Below are positions 1-9,530 of a stretch of DNA of 64,000 nt, one piece after another. The notes beneath the pieces are model-generated. The model made no database searches and was not told the DNA's origin. It saw nothing but the letters and a program-made list of their open reading frames with translations. Location: NCBI GenBank assembly GCA_964250765.1, contig CAXUHF010000016.1, forward strand, positions 1 to 64,000. Direction: 5' to 3'. The first letter of the stretch is position 1, and the number at the start of each line of letters is the position of its first letter. Made by a program: the position numbers and the translations under genes. The DNA is from JBBQVS01 sp964250765. Lineage in GTDB: Bacteria; Chloroflexota; Ktedonobacteria; Ktedonobacterales; Ktedonobacteraceae.

Positions 1-22
1 GTATGCGTATTCTTGAATTATC

Positions 23-134
23 ATTTCAGACCCCTCGCCTGGGGCAACGTCTCTGCAATGGCCAGGTCCTCATGCACCTCTTCGATCAGTTTCTTGAATT
101 TCAGACCCCTCGCCTGGGGCAACGTCTCTGCAAT
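23..134 (-). CRISPR. CRISPR array, leader-proximal end (two 37-nt repeats)
   Basis: Two identical 37-nt repeats lie at 23-59 and 98-134, separated by a 38-nt spacer (60-97). Bases 1-22 are the rest of another spacer, so the array continues off the left edge. On the minus strand the repeat starts ATTGCAGAGACG and ends GTCTGAAAT. It contains a CCCC/GGGG hairpin around AGGCGA, and the end resembles the GAAA(C/T) 5' handle left by Cas6. The cas genes end at 457 and are read the same way, so leftward transcription from a leader at 135-456 is likely. Spacer targets cannot be identified here. Confidence 0.93.
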
Positions 135-456
135 CTTCCCAGAAGAGAAAAAAGAAGGTGAGTGTTTCAATAGGTATGATGAAACAGACCCTTTCTTGGG
201 CTTCTGGATGCATTGTTTTGAGCAACTATTGATACGTAGTATATCCAAAAAGCACGACGGTTCGCAAATCGGTTTTTGTTTAAAAAAGGGGGTGATTTGC
301 GAAGACATTTCTCATGTATGTGCCGATAGTAAGAAAGAAAAGAGGCATTCTTTTCTCCGCTTTGACTCCCTTTCGCATGTTTTCTGCTCAGGCAAATTCG
401 ATTTGCGAAAGGACTGCATTTCTGCTTCTGTTTCGTGAACGTTGTCCTTCTGAGTG
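135..456 (-). promoter_or_regulatory. Probable CRISPR leader
   Basis: No convincing gene lies between the last repeat and cas4. The stretch is AT-rich and contains the decamer GATTTGCGAA three times: inverted at 261-270 (TTCGCAAATC) and direct at 294-303 and 400-409. The first two form a 10-bp inverted repeat. A promoter and adaptation-protein or host-factor sites are expected in a leader. Assigning that role to the decamers is inference. Confidence 0.6.
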
Positions 457-1053
457 TTAGACGACATCATTGCAAAAGCGGCGAAATTCACATGTGACAC
501 AGCGATATTGTGAAGAAGGTGCAGCTGGCATCCGTTCACTCTCCACATTCTGTCGGATGTGCTGCACGGTTTGCATCACTTTCTTACGTAGATGCGGCGT
601 AATCGGTATCTGTTCGGCCTGTTTGAGCGGAATAGAATAGAGGTATCCGCGCTTGACTGGAATGCTCCACGCTTCTTCAAGGAGCAGGGCATACGCGGCG
701 AGTTGGAGAGCAAAATGTGGCCCTGCTTTCTGTTCGGAATATTTGTATTCGACGACGATCCCCTCCGCGTTCTCTGATGCACGGGATGGAGTGGCAATCG
801 CCAAGTCGAGTCGTCCTGTCAAACCAAGCTCTGTTGAACGAAGAGCAAGATGGGAAGTACGTTCTCCTTCACCCACTCCGTAGTTGCGTAGGCTTCGCCG
901 CTCCTCACGTGCGTCTTCTTCTTCGTGGCGAAGAATGCCCTCTGCCATTAATCCTGTAATCGGGCGTATCCGTGGCAGACAATAACGATAGTAGACAATT
1001 CGTGGACAGACGACATATTGTTTGAGGTCCGTGACCTCGAAGAGCCAATCCAT
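457..1053 (-). CDS. cas4: CRISPR-associated exonuclease Cas4
   Basis: Cas4 trims prespacers and helps select the PAM during spacer acquisition, working with Cas1-Cas2. The 198-residue protein has the RecB-type nuclease core: Asp83 in GRLDLA, then Glu102 and Lys104 in VEYKYS, then a QLAAY segment. The four iron-sulfur cluster cysteines are present: one N-terminal (Cys16 in VVCPR) and a C-terminal trio at 185, 188 and 194. The gene is last in the operon, 6 nt after the cas2 stop and next to the leader. Cas4 usually precedes cas1 in type I-B loci, so this position is unusual. The family call is firm. Confidence 0.95.
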   Translation of the reverse strand: MDWLFEVTDLKQYVVCPRIVYYRYCLPRIRPITGLMAEGILRHEEEDAREERRSLRNYGVGEGERTSHLALRSTELGLTGRLDLAIATPSRASENAEGIVVEYKYSEQKAGPHFALQLAAYALLLEEAWSIPVKRGYLYSIPLKQAEQIPITPHLRKKVMQTVQHIRQNVESERMPAAPSSQYRCVTCEFRRFCNDVV

Positions 1054-1059
1054 AGGGTA

Positions 1060-1320
1060 TTACTCCTCTATTTCTTCTGTGCGTTCAATGACACGACGAC
1101 CAGACCAGCTTTTTTCGTCAAGGGGGTAAAGTTGTACGCTTGCGGCATGTTTGCCCAAACGACGCTCAATTTTCGACAGCAGTTCGCGTTGATGCGTGTT
1201 GCTCAGTTCACCAAAGAAGGCACTAAACTGGATACGCTCTAGTCCATAATCCAGACACGCGTCAGCAACCTTTGTTCGTGTTCCATCATGGGTGATATCA
1301 TAAATGAGAAGGCAGCGCAT
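1060..1320 (-). CDS. cas2: CRISPR-associated endoribonuclease-fold protein Cas2
   Basis: Cas2 is the dimeric scaffold of the Cas1-Cas2 integrase. The 86-residue length is typical. The ferredoxin-like first strand reads LLIYDIT with the conserved Asp8, followed by a region like other Cas2 proteins (YGLERIQFSAFFGEL). The gene starts 6 nt after cas1 ends and is followed 6 nt later by cas4, so the three form one tight adaptation block. Confidence 0.95.
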   Translation of the reverse strand: MRCLLIYDITHDGTRTKVADACLDYGLERIQFSAFFGELSNTHQRELLSKIERRLGKHAASVQLYPLDEKSWSGRRVIERTEEIEE

Positions 1321-1326
1321 ATCCTG

Positions 1327-2340
1327 TTACCACCCCGCGATAAATGGTTCATATTGTTCACGTTCGCCACGAAGAAAGCTGGCAAGATGACGTGCTTGGT
1401 TTTGAACAATGAAGCGGAGTGCCTGACGTTTCTTCTCGTACAGTTCAGCACTTTCAAGCCGCTCTTTAATTTTTTCAGCAAGTTTGGTGCGTGTTGCCTC
1501 TTTAAGCCGAGCATCCTCATCCTGCTCAACTGCAAAGTGCTTATTCACCAGACCAATCACGGTACGGTCCACTATGGGTTGACGAAACTCTTCAACGAAA
1601 TCGAGGACAAGACTTGGTTTTCCAGGCCGGTCTGCATGGAGGAAGCCACCGTAGGGGTCGAGTCCGGCGAGCGTGAGTGCCTGCTCGACTCGTCCATACA
1701 AGATACCATAGCCATAGTTGAGAAGGGAATTAAAGGGATCCGTGGCACCGCGATGTTCACGTCCAGGCCACTGGATATTTGCTGGAATAATGCGCCCAAT
1801 CGCGGTCCAGTACTTGTGCGCGGCACGCCCCTCGACTGACATGAGTTGTTCGCGGATATCCTCTATACGTGTCGCGTGCAGTTGTGCGACTTCGTGTAAG
1901 GCATCGCGTATCTCAAGTGTGACGAGCGACAGTTCGTCATACAGTGCTGTATCGGTCTCTTTACGGTATTTGGCGATATAGCGCAACAAGTTCGACTGAT
2001 TCTCAAGCTTGCCCGCGATCATCGCCTTTGCTGCAATGACACCTCGCTCGCTCTCATATGCCAGAAGTTGTGTACGTCTTGTGAGCACTGTTCCTGTCAG
2101 TCCGGCCGAATAGAGGCTTGCAATCGCCTGCCCACGATTGCTCAAAAAGTAAATGGGAATGCCTTCCTCCGCACACACGCGAACAACGTCACTTGAAAGC
2201 GCAATGCTATTGTCCACGATAATCACGCGCTCAAGATGGATGAGTGGTACTTCCGTCACCATCTTTTGCTCACGGCTTACACGGAGTCGCCCTTGATGTT
2301 TAGAAAGAAATGTACCGCGCCCCTCGACAATAAGTTCCAT
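1327..2340 (-). CDS. cas1: CRISPR integrase Cas1
   Basis: Cas1 integrates new spacers at the leader end. I chose the ATG at 2340 because AAGGAG stands 6 nt upstream and the protein then begins MELIVEGRGTFLSKH, typical of Cas1. A longer open frame runs upstream to 2514 but overlaps cas6 and has no ribosome-binding site. The 337-residue product carries the usual core: Glu in SVEGRAAHKYW, then NSLLNYGYGILYG, and the metal-site GLDPYGGFLHADRPGKPSL and DFVEEFR segments. The gene is complete, and there is no reverse transcriptase or other fusion. Confidence 0.96.
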   Translation of the reverse strand: MELIVEGRGTFLSKHQGRLRVSREQKMVTEVPLIHLERVIIVDNSIALSSDVVRVCAEEGIPIYFLSNRGQAIASLYSAGLTGTVLTRRTQLLAYESERGVIAAKAMIAGKLENQSNLLRYIAKYRKETDTALYDELSLVTLEIRDALHEVAQLHATRIEDIREQLMSVEGRAAHKYWTAIGRIIPANIQWPGREHRGATDPFNSLLNYGYGILYGRVEQALTLAGLDPYGGFLHADRPGKPSLVLDFVEEFRQPIVDRTVIGLVNKHFAVEQDEDARLKEATRTKLAEKIKERLESAELYEKKRQALRFIVQNQARHLASFLRGEREQYEPFIAGW

Positions 2341-2432
2341 AGACATCTCCTTGTCCGTATGTACTACTGATACTCTTTGTTCTATATAATCGACAACACC
2401 TGCCGTGATTCGTTTTGCCTTTGCACGTATTT

Positions 2433-3419
2433 CTATTGAGTTGGTGCCATCTCGATTTGGTACATTCCTGCTCCCTTCACAATGTTTTTCCCAACACGTA
2501 ACAATTCGCCCCATATCAATAACTCATGAAGAGGAGCCATTGAACCTACGAATGAGGCACGTCCCACAATGCCACCGATTGGTATTACTTGGCGTTGACG
2601 TGAGGAATAGCTATGAATATCTACCCATCGGGTTTCGTTTCTTTCAAGACGCGTGTTCTGGGCTTGCCCTTTTATCGAAAGGTACCATTCACGCCCAGCA
2701 TAAAGAGTATTCGTGTCACCATTTCCGTGTTCTTGCTGAACCTGTTCCAAACGCTGAGCCATCCGTAGAGCAAGAACATCGAGACGTGGTTGTCGTAGTA
2801 CCTGTGCATTTTGAATGAGACGTGTCGGTGATAAGAAATTGATGGTAAGCGAGTCAGGAGAAAGTTGCTTTGCTCGTTCTCTCACATCATCATGAGAGAT
2901 ACCAAGTTGTAGCTTTTCGGGATGTGTTGTTCCTCGTTGCCAAAGACATATTCGTTCCTGTGTGAATGGATGAACAGCGTCTATCTCACTCATTTGAAAA
3001 CGTCCTCGTCTTCCATGCAGTTCCTGTAGGGGATGTCCTAGCGTGTGACGCTCCATTTCCTGGAGTGTACGTATGACATAGGGATACAGTTTTGCGGCGT
3101 TACCGATGAGGGTAAAACTGAACGTGTATGTCTCTCCTGACTCAAATCGTTTTTTCTCGTGATAGGATGGTGTAATAATATAGGGACGCGGTAGATCATG
3201 CCCACGTGGAGCCTCGTCGCGTAAGGGTGCTGCAAGCGAAGAGACTGGACAAGCGGCATTTAATGGACACTCGTAACATGTTTGAGCTTCATGATTTGTG
3301 CAAAAGCGGCTCCATAAGGCACTGAAGAAAGCCCCACGTAAGGCAGAACCAGCGTAGGTATCGAGTGCAAGCGGAGTTATGGCTTCAAGCGTAATTTCTA
3401 ATTGATGGAGAGTGAGCAT
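2433..3419 (-). CDS. cas6: CRISPR pre-crRNA endoribonuclease Cas6
   Basis: Cas6 cuts the repeat RNA to give mature crRNAs. The 328-residue protein has a RAMP fold signature: ITPLALDTYAGSALRGAFF near the N-terminus and a C-terminal glycine-rich loop reading GKNIVKGAGMYQIE. A cysteine cluster around residues 41-59 (CTNHEAQTCYECPLNAACP) could bind metal and is seen in a subgroup of large Cas6 proteins. It lies between cas3 and cas1; in most type I-B loci it is at the front of the operon. A separate Cas6 argues against type I-C, where Cas5 does this job. Confidence 0.88.
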   Translation of the reverse strand: MLTLHQLEITLEAITPLALDTYAGSALRGAFFSALWSRFCTNHEAQTCYECPLNAACPVSSLAAPLRDEAPRGHDLPRPYIITPSYHEKKRFESGETYTFSFTLIGNAAKLYPYVIRTLQEMERHTLGHPLQELHGRRGRFQMSEIDAVHPFTQERICLWQRGTTHPEKLQLGISHDDVRERAKQLSPDSLTINFLSPTRLIQNAQVLRQPRLDVLALRMAQRLEQVQQEHGNGDTNTLYAGREWYLSIKGQAQNTRLERNETRWVDIHSYSSRQRQVIPIGGIVGRASFVGSMAPLHELLIWGELLRVGKNIVKGAGMYQIEMAPTQ

Positions 3420-3457
3420 GCATTTCCTCGGATTGATGTATCTTACTACGACGGTAT

Positions 3458-5863
3458 CTATAACTCGTCATTTGGCATCGTAGGAAAGAGGTCGAAGTTT
3501 AGTCCAAGTTCAGGGTAATATTTCAGCCTCACGACCCAACACCTGTCTGATTTTTCTTCCAATTGAGTTGCTATGCCTTTATGTTTCAGATACATGAGTT
3601 TTTTGTGACTAATAGGGACGAACAGTTGAGATGCTTCGATGAACTCTTTCTTCTCAATATGTTCAAGGTAACAGAGAAGAAACTGTTCCGGCAACACCTC
3701 GGCACCATCAAACAAGGCTTCAAATTCTGCTTCTTTCTCCTTACTAGAGTTAAATGGACGTAAGTCTCGTAATAGGTACTCTGCTTTTTTAAATTGAGCG
3801 ATAAATGTCTGTGTCCACGGATCGCCTATTTCTGGTGCGTCATAAATCGCGTTGAGCCAGATTTCAATCGAGGCTTCGTCTATCTCATCGCCGTCGTGTC
3901 GTTCCAATTCGTCGAGTGTCCGTCGTACAAGGTTTTGAAGATAGACCCCCTGTCCATCACGTGGCTCACGAAATACATGCACTGGAACAATTTTTTTTGT
4001 GCGAGAGCGGTTGATACGTCCGAAGCGTTGAATGAGTGCATCGAATGGAGCAGGATCACTGTAAATAGTGTCAAGATCGATGTTGAGACTAACTTCGACG
4101 ACTTGCGTAGCGACGACCGCGAGCGACCCATTGCCCGTTCCATTTGCACAACGTTGCTGGATATCAGATTCATGTCGTAAACGGTCTATCATCGTAAAGC
4201 GGCTATGTACGAGTTTCACTTGCTCAGGGTGCAGTCGCTTCAGGAGTACGGCCCGCATATCCTGTGCGCGTTGAACTGTGTTGCAACAAACAAGTACTGA
4301 TTTTCCTTGGCGAACATCGTTGACAATAGCGTCAATTCCTTGTTCCATCAAGTCTCCGTCTAAGAGCTTGAGTCGGTGGCGACGAAAACGCTGAAAAAGT
4401 GATTGTTCTGCACGAATGATGTGTGTCGTACCCAGAATATCGGGCATGATTTTGCTCAGGAGCGAGGGAAATGTTGCCGACATAATCAGGAAACGTGCTC
4501 CATAGTAGAGCCGCAAGTGTTTTACTAAGGCCAGAATAAGAGCAAGTCGTTCGGCTTCATATGCGTGAATTTCATCGAAGATGAAGGCGGCCTGTGTATA
4601 GTCAGCTAGCATGCCCTCGAAACCTTTTATTTGGAAAGGAACTTTGAGCATCTGGTATGGGCTGAAGACCTTAATTGGATAGGCATGCAATTTGTTCAAC
4701 TGTATCGCCAATCGTGAACCATCTGCCGCCGAAAGTGGGTCTCCATCCGTGCTGAGCAATTGTTGATACAGTGCTTGCAATGCACGTCCGTGTTGTAGTC
4801 CTACTTTGTCTTTACCGAAGTGGGACTCCAGCCGTTTGTGCATCGCGTTCATACTTGCTTGATAGGGGAGGGTATAAAAAACCCTTGGAACTGGCGTTGA
4901 GCCATCACCCATGACCCAGTAGAGAGCACCCTCGGTTTTGCCACTGCCGGTGGGAGCAATGAGCATAGTTGAGATCGCTTGTTGAGCCGCGCACTGTTCT
5001 TGATGCATATAGGTCTCGACCTCTTCGGCTCTCTGCTGTTCTTTTAGCTTCCGTTCAAGCTCTTGTTTCACTTCATCGGCAAAGTCTTCCCATGAGCGTT
5101 GTATGCCTTGTGGAAGTTGTGGTAGATGTGCTGATGCGGAATGATCTGCTGTTGTTGTGAGGCCACGCAACATGACGAGCGTTGAGATGAGTGTCATGTT
5201 GCGTTCTCTCTCCAGCTGCTCAATGAAATCTATATAGATTTCTAGCCATGCATTGATACTTTGCGCTCCCTCTGCACACACATTGTGTACGGCTTGTTCT
5301 TCCTGAACCACTGTAATTGGCTGAACACCAAACGCATCTAAACCAAGTGCTGCAATCCAGGAGGTGGAACACGCGTCAAGCCACTGCCAGAGACCACGTA
5401 CTGTTCCTTCGTCTAGTTCCGATACCATGCCCTGTACGAGTTCTGGTGATTTGTACTTATCATAGGTCTTGATGATTTCTTCCGCGTCTCTATGATGTGA
5501 CGCAATAGCAGCGACTATCCATTGACGTTCTGTTTCAGAGAACGAGGGTGCAATCCAGTCAAGAAATGCGAGGGAAAGCACCTCATGACGGCGTTGCCAG
5601 CGCACGCCTTTCTCCTTTACCATGCTTTGAAATCCATGTGCCGCTTTTCCAAAGTCATGCAGAAAGCACGCCCAGAAGAGGCAATGCCAGAGACGAGGTG
5701 CATCGAGCAGTGCTGGAAGCTGTGGGCGAAGACGAACAAGATCAGCGAAGCGTTCGAGCACAAATTGTGTGTGTGTAGCAAGGCTCTCTCCTGTTTGTCC
5801 TTCCTCTGCACTGCTCTTTGCCCAGGTTGTCTCTAACCAATCAGGCCAGGGGGAAAGATTCAT
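3458..5863 (-). CDS. cas3: CRISPR helicase-nuclease Cas3
   Basis: Cas3 is recruited by Cascade to unwind and degrade target DNA. The 801-residue protein has an N-terminal HD nuclease (HDFGKAAHG at 69-77, ASHHRD at 121-126) fused to a superfamily 2 helicase: Walker A APTGSGKT at 303-310, DEIH box at 430-433, SAT at 462-464, and the motif VI RFGRINR at 613-619. All key residues are present, so it should be active. Its start overlaps the end of cas5 by 23 bp, which indicates coupled translation. Confidence 0.96.
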   Translation of the reverse strand: MNLSPWPDWLETTWAKSSAEEGQTGESLATHTQFVLERFADLVRLRPQLPALLDAPRLWHCLFWACFLHDFGKAAHGFQSMVKEKGVRWQRRHEVLSLAFLDWIAPSFSETERQWIVAAIASHHRDAEEIIKTYDKYKSPELVQGMVSELDEGTVRGLWQWLDACSTSWIAALGLDAFGVQPITVVQEEQAVHNVCAEGAQSINAWLEIYIDFIEQLERERNMTLISTLVMLRGLTTTADHSASAHLPQLPQGIQRSWEDFADEVKQELERKLKEQQRAEEVETYMHQEQCAAQQAISTMLIAPTGSGKTEGALYWVMGDGSTPVPRVFYTLPYQASMNAMHKRLESHFGKDKVGLQHGRALQALYQQLLSTDGDPLSAADGSRLAIQLNKLHAYPIKVFSPYQMLKVPFQIKGFEGMLADYTQAAFIFDEIHAYEAERLALILALVKHLRLYYGARFLIMSATFPSLLSKIMPDILGTTHIIRAEQSLFQRFRRHRLKLLDGDLMEQGIDAIVNDVRQGKSVLVCCNTVQRAQDMRAVLLKRLHPEQVKLVHSRFTMIDRLRHESDIQQRCANGTGNGSLAVVATQVVEVSLNIDLDTIYSDPAPFDALIQRFGRINRSRTKKIVPVHVFREPRDGQGVYLQNLVRRTLDELERHDGDEIDEASIEIWLNAIYDAPEIGDPWTQTFIAQFKKAEYLLRDLRPFNSSKEKEAEFEALFDGAEVLPEQFLLCYLEHIEKKEFIEASQLFVPISHKKLMYLKHKGIATQLEEKSDRCWVVRLKYYPELGLNFDLFPTMPNDEL

Positions 5864-6578
5864 ATTGCTCTCCTAGAAAGGTGTGAAACATTAATCCCAT
5901 ATACATCCCTTCGATTTGTGGTGAGGTTGGGTCAATCCAAAAGGTACGCTGCTCATCCAAAGACCAGAAGGTGTTACTTTGTACGCGATTCTTCAACAGG
6001 AGATAGCGAGCAAAGGCTGGTGTGCGTTTGCGTTCGTAATCGAGGTAGCGTGGGAGAAGTTCTGTTACTCCCTGCCCAACCTCTACAGCCATCTCATATG
6101 GTAACAAAGTATGCTCAAAGTATGCTTGCTCTGCCTGCTGTAACTCGATCTGTTCAAGAGAGGTGTAGGTAAACAAGTCTTGTGAGCGACCAAGCACGAC
6201 AGCATAGCGTGGACGACGAAATGCCTCAATCCATTCTGGTTGTGTCAAGTAGAGCGTAAGACGTGGCTGAAAGAGTAATTCACGTTTGAATGGTTGGACA
6301 TTTCCCTGTAATACCTTTGGATAGCTTGTTCCCTCTAACTTCCCTCCCGACTCAGACAAGTAGATGACATGCTCGATATCACTAAAACTGGCTTGCGCCG
6401 TGAAGTGATAGGCAAAGGCAACCGCATCTGGTGGCACAACTTCTCCCAAGGTGCTACAGATGTGCCCGTAAATAGTTGAAGGTGGTGGCATATCGAAGGT
6501 TGGCTGAATACCATGCATGAAGTGTGGACGGCGGAAAGATGTGGTTACTCCTTCTGCCACGATTTTCAGAACGCGCAT
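5841..6578 (-). CDS. cas5: Cascade subunit Cas5 (type I-B, Cst5-like)
   Basis: Cas5 caps the 5' end of the crRNA in Cascade. The 245-residue protein starts with the Cas5 RAMP signature: MRVLKIVAEGVTTSFRRPHF, then QPTFDMPPPSTIYGHI. It follows cas7 by 15 nt and overlaps cas3. Because a separate Cas6 is encoded downstream, this Cas5 is probably structural and non-catalytic. Confidence 0.92.
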   Translation of the reverse strand: MRVLKIVAEGVTTSFRRPHFMHGIQPTFDMPPPSTIYGHICSTLGEVVPPDAVAFAYHFTAQASFSDIEHVIYLSESGGKLEGTSYPKVLQGNVQPFKRELLFQPRLTLYLTQPEWIEAFRRPRYAVVLGRSQDLFTYTSLEQIELQQAEQAYFEHTLLPYEMAVEVGQGVTELLPRYLDYERKRTPAFARYLLLKNRVQSNTFWSLDEQRTFWIDPTSPQIEGMYMGLMFHTFLGEQYESFPLA

Positions 6579-6593
6579 TCTTGCTCTCCTTCT

Positions 6594-7670
6594 TTACTTC
6601 AACCAGGAAGCATTTTCTGCCCTTGCAAGGTCTTCGATAAAGGCTCGATAGGCATCACGCGGGTGACGTACAATGACGGGTCGCTGAGTGAGTGTAGGTA
6701 TCTCCTGTTCAAATTGCTCACGTTGCTCATCCATATAGCCACGTTTCCATCCGATGTAGAGAGGCGAGAGAATTTCATCGTCCATTGTGGTGAGGGCCTC
6801 ATGCAAGACATCACGTTTGATGATTGGTTTTCCATATTTATCGGCACCAACAAGATGTCCAAAGATATGATTGCCTCCGCGTGTGACCGCAAGGAGACAG
6901 AAGGCAGGGGTGACATCGGTATAGTGAATGGCCTGTTTCGCACCGCCTTCGAGGAGTGCCATACTCTCAAAGAGAGCCTGTACACGCTGAACGCGTTTCT
7001 CAAGAGGAAGTCGATATGCCTTTTCGCTCTCCAGATGCTCTAAGTGCTGTTCTTGTGCTTGCTTTGTGCGAATGTCATCGAGGTTGCGGTATCCTGCTCG
7101 GTTACGATAGGAAAAGGTACCACATTCATGGAGATCAAGCGAGAACAAGCCTTGGAGCGTTGTGCGATACAACTGATGCTCGAATGGAACGGGATTCCCC
7201 TCGTGTCGTGACATGACTCCAAAATCACTCGTGATATCGACTGGAGCAATAGAGACGAGCGTACTGACACGGAACGGAGAGACGCGTGTGACAGTATCAA
7301 CAACTTCTGTCGCACGATGTGGCGCGTTGCCAGCCGCTTGCTGTTCTTTGGAGAGTTTTTTCGGAGCACGCATGTACCCAAACAAGTCATCATCCCACCA
7401 GCGAATTGGATTACTATCAGTATACGCAATCTTCTCTTCTCGATACATTGGAGCCGCCTCCCACTCATCTAGCTTCTCGGCTGTGGTGCGTAACCAGTAG
7501 CGATATGCTTGTGCAGAGACATAGGGATAACTTTGACCGACCGTTGAGGTGCCAGTGCGAATGACTTTCACACCGGACGTATTGTCGAGACGTTCTCCTG
7601 GAATATTGCCGAGATTGTTCAGCGCGGAAGCTGGTGCATCAATAAGTAGCAGTCCTGTAACAAAAGCCAT
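6594..7670 (-). CDS. cas7: Cascade backbone subunit Cas7 (Cst2/DevR family)
   Basis: Cas7 polymerises along the crRNA to form the Cascade backbone. The 358-residue protein begins with VTGLLLIDAPASALNNLGN and continues with VIRTGTSTVGQSYPYVSAQAYRYWLR, a pattern of the DevR/Cst2 branch of Cas7 in type I-B systems. It lies between cas8 and cas5 in the standard order for effector genes. Confidence 0.92.
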   Translation of the reverse strand: MAFVTGLLLIDAPASALNNLGNIPGERLDNTSGVKVIRTGTSTVGQSYPYVSAQAYRYWLRTTAEKLDEWEAAPMYREEKIAYTDSNPIRWWDDDLFGYMRAPKKLSKEQQAAGNAPHRATEVVDTVTRVSPFRVSTLVSIAPVDITSDFGVMSRHEGNPVPFEHQLYRTTLQGLFSLDLHECGTFSYRNRAGYRNLDDIRTKQAQEQHLEHLESEKAYRLPLEKRVQRVQALFESMALLEGGAKQAIHYTDVTPAFCLLAVTRGGNHIFGHLVGADKYGKPIIKRDVLHEALTTMDDEILSPLYIGWKRGYMDEQREQFEQEIPTLTQRPVIVRHPRDAYRAFIEDLARAENASWLK

Positions 7671-7703
7671 GAACGTTTTCTCCTCTTTTCTGTTTTGTGA
7701 AAG

Positions 7704-9377
7704 TTATTCTTGTTCGTCATGCGGTGCTTGGGTGTCAAGTGTTCGCTCTTGAGTGAGAACCTGAATATGGTCATTCAATTTCTCTTCATCTTCGTGCTCG
7801 GAGAACCATTCGAGCATGCGAATAAACATAAGATCACGGGCAAGCTTCCAATCAAAACGCAAATCTTCGGGGCCATCCGATGCGAAGAAGACAGTACAAA
7901 ATGAATCGAATGTGAATAATGGCATTTTTCCAGGTGCAGCTGCATTTTTCGCTGCACGGAGCAACTCGTTACGGAACAAATCGCCTCGTGGTTCCGCATA
8001 AAAATTGCGGAAGAATCGATTGTCATTTGTGTTGTTGACGTAGGCCGCGAGTTTGTCACCAAGCTCTTTAATAGCGGCGATACGTTTCTTTTCCATATAC
8101 ATCACCTCCTGTAAAAATAGGTCAATAAATGACCAGGGAATGATAAGGGTTGCATACTGAAATGTTGTGTTTTCGGAACGTGCTTGTCCATCCTCCGAAG
8201 CTAGATACAGGTCCGAGACATGCAAAAAGTATCTTCTTACAAATGGAACTGCATTCTGAGGCAAAAGAAAGATATCTTCGTAAAAGTAGTTGCGTGTACC
8301 TTTACGCACTACTACCTGCTCATCTCCCTTGTTTTCTTGCTGTATCCCCTGTTTGTCTTTTGCAGGTTTCAAGCGTTGTTGTCCACGTGCGACCAACCTG
8401 TTCCAAGTTGTCTTGTATTCTGGAGTAGTTGTTACTTTGTGCAAGAAACGAATGGTACTCATTGGGAGATGATATATTTTGAGTGGTGGACTCTTCTCAT
8501 CAAGCGGTGAAGATTGACCACTATTCGTCAGATGGTATGCGGTGATAGAGTAGTGCTGATCTCTCCTTCGCCTTTCTATATGAGCTTGTTGAATACGTGT
8601 CTGTTTTTGATCAAGTGTGATAACAGACTCAATGATGAGCGATGGGGCCGATGGCGAGGCATCCGGCATTTTTGTCTGATCTGTTGCTCCAACCAGAGTG
8701 AGTGCAGCTATATTTTCGTGCCACGATTTGTGTGCGGCAGCTTGAAGAATATCTGGATTATCAGAGTGGATTGCAAGCAGCCGTCCTGCACATTTACGGC
8801 AGCCCATTGGAAAGATTTGCAAGCATAAGAGTGCTTCACCTGACACTGGAAGACCAGGATCACCCCAAGGCGAAAAATTGATAATATCCTCACCTGTGAT
8901 GAGAGGAATGTGCTGACGATACGCACGCCCCGGCGGAAGTACCTCTCGCCCATCCTTATCTTGTTTCAATGAAAGTGCAAGTCCTAATGCAGGCTTTCCA
9001 GTGAAAACACATAGCTCATCACTTAATGCAACATCATCACCAAAACTTCGTGCGACGCGTTGTGCATATTCACGTCTACGTGAAGGATTATCCTTGAATG
9101 CAGGTTGCGTGAAATCTGAGTTCATTAAGGACGTCGTCAGAAACGAGGTAAGTGGCTGCTTTGTATAATTCTCTTTGATAAAGGTAGCAGCTTTAATGAG
9201 GTCGTCTACTGTAAGTTCAGCAGGATATGCCTTTTCAGCACATGCCACGATAGTAGCAAGGCCAACATCGAAGAGTGGATGGCCTGTGTAATCTAAATCA
9301 AGCACTTCAAATCCCCTTGTGAACCAGAAACTACTCGGTTTCGAGAACTGCACGTAGTATAGCAGAGTAGAGTGCAA
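7704..9377 (-). CDS. cas8: Cascade large subunit Cas8 (Cst1-like, type I-B)
   Basis: Cas8 recognises the PAM in Cascade. The 557-residue protein begins with VLDLDYTGHPLFDVGLATI, as in Cst1-type Cas8 proteins. That family usually carries two CxxC pairs; here only the second is intact (Cys193-x-x-Cys196 in GCRKC), and the first is reduced to a lone Cys123 in ELCVFTGKP. The frame opens with a TTG at 9377, and an alternative GTG lies at 9353. Neither has a clear ribosome-binding site, so the exact start is uncertain. It is the first cas gene and follows the WYL regulator by 153 nt. Confidence 0.88.
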   Translation of the reverse strand: MHSTLLYYVQFSKPSSFWFTRGFEVLDLDYTGHPLFDVGLATIVACAEKAYPAELTVDDLIKAATFIKENYTKQPLTSFLTTSLMNSDFTQPAFKDNPSRRREYAQRVARSFGDDVALSDELCVFTGKPALGLALSLKQDKDGREVLPPGRAYRQHIPLITGEDIINFSPWGDPGLPVSGEALLCLQIFPMGCRKCAGRLLAIHSDNPDILQAAAHKSWHENIAALTLVGATDQTKMPDASPSAPSLIIESVITLDQKQTRIQQAHIERRRRDQHYSITAYHLTNSGQSSPLDEKSPPLKIYHLPMSTIRFLHKVTTTPEYKTTWNRLVARGQQRLKPAKDKQGIQQENKGDEQVVVRKGTRNYFYEDIFLLPQNAVPFVRRYFLHVSDLYLASEDGQARSENTTFQYATLIIPWSFIDLFLQEVMYMEKKRIAAIKELGDKLAAYVNNTNDNRFFRNFYAEPRGDLFRNELLRAAKNAAAPGKMPLFTFDSFCTVFFASDGPEDLRFDWKLARDLMFIRMLEWFSEHEDEEKLNDHIQVLTQERTLDTQAPHDEQE

Positions 9378-9530
9378 AATATATGCGTTTTACATGGATT
9401 ACAAGATTTTCTAAAAACTGCACACTAATACAGAGGACTCTGAAAAATACAGACAAGATAATCATTGTGCTTACTGTTCTTTAATCCATAGAGGATATTG
9501 GTATGTGAACTTGTACCTACTCAATAAAAC

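Noticed and set aside
1..100. TTCTTGAATT occurs before both CRISPR repeats (10-19 and 91-100)
   Set aside because: The second copy runs into the repeat itself and the first is set 3 bases away from it. With only two spacers visible, a shared 8-10-mer is most likely chance.
2341..2514. N-terminal extension of Cas1
   Set aside because: It overlaps cas6, lacks a ribosome-binding site and adds residues not seen in Cas1. AAGGAG supports the start at 2340.
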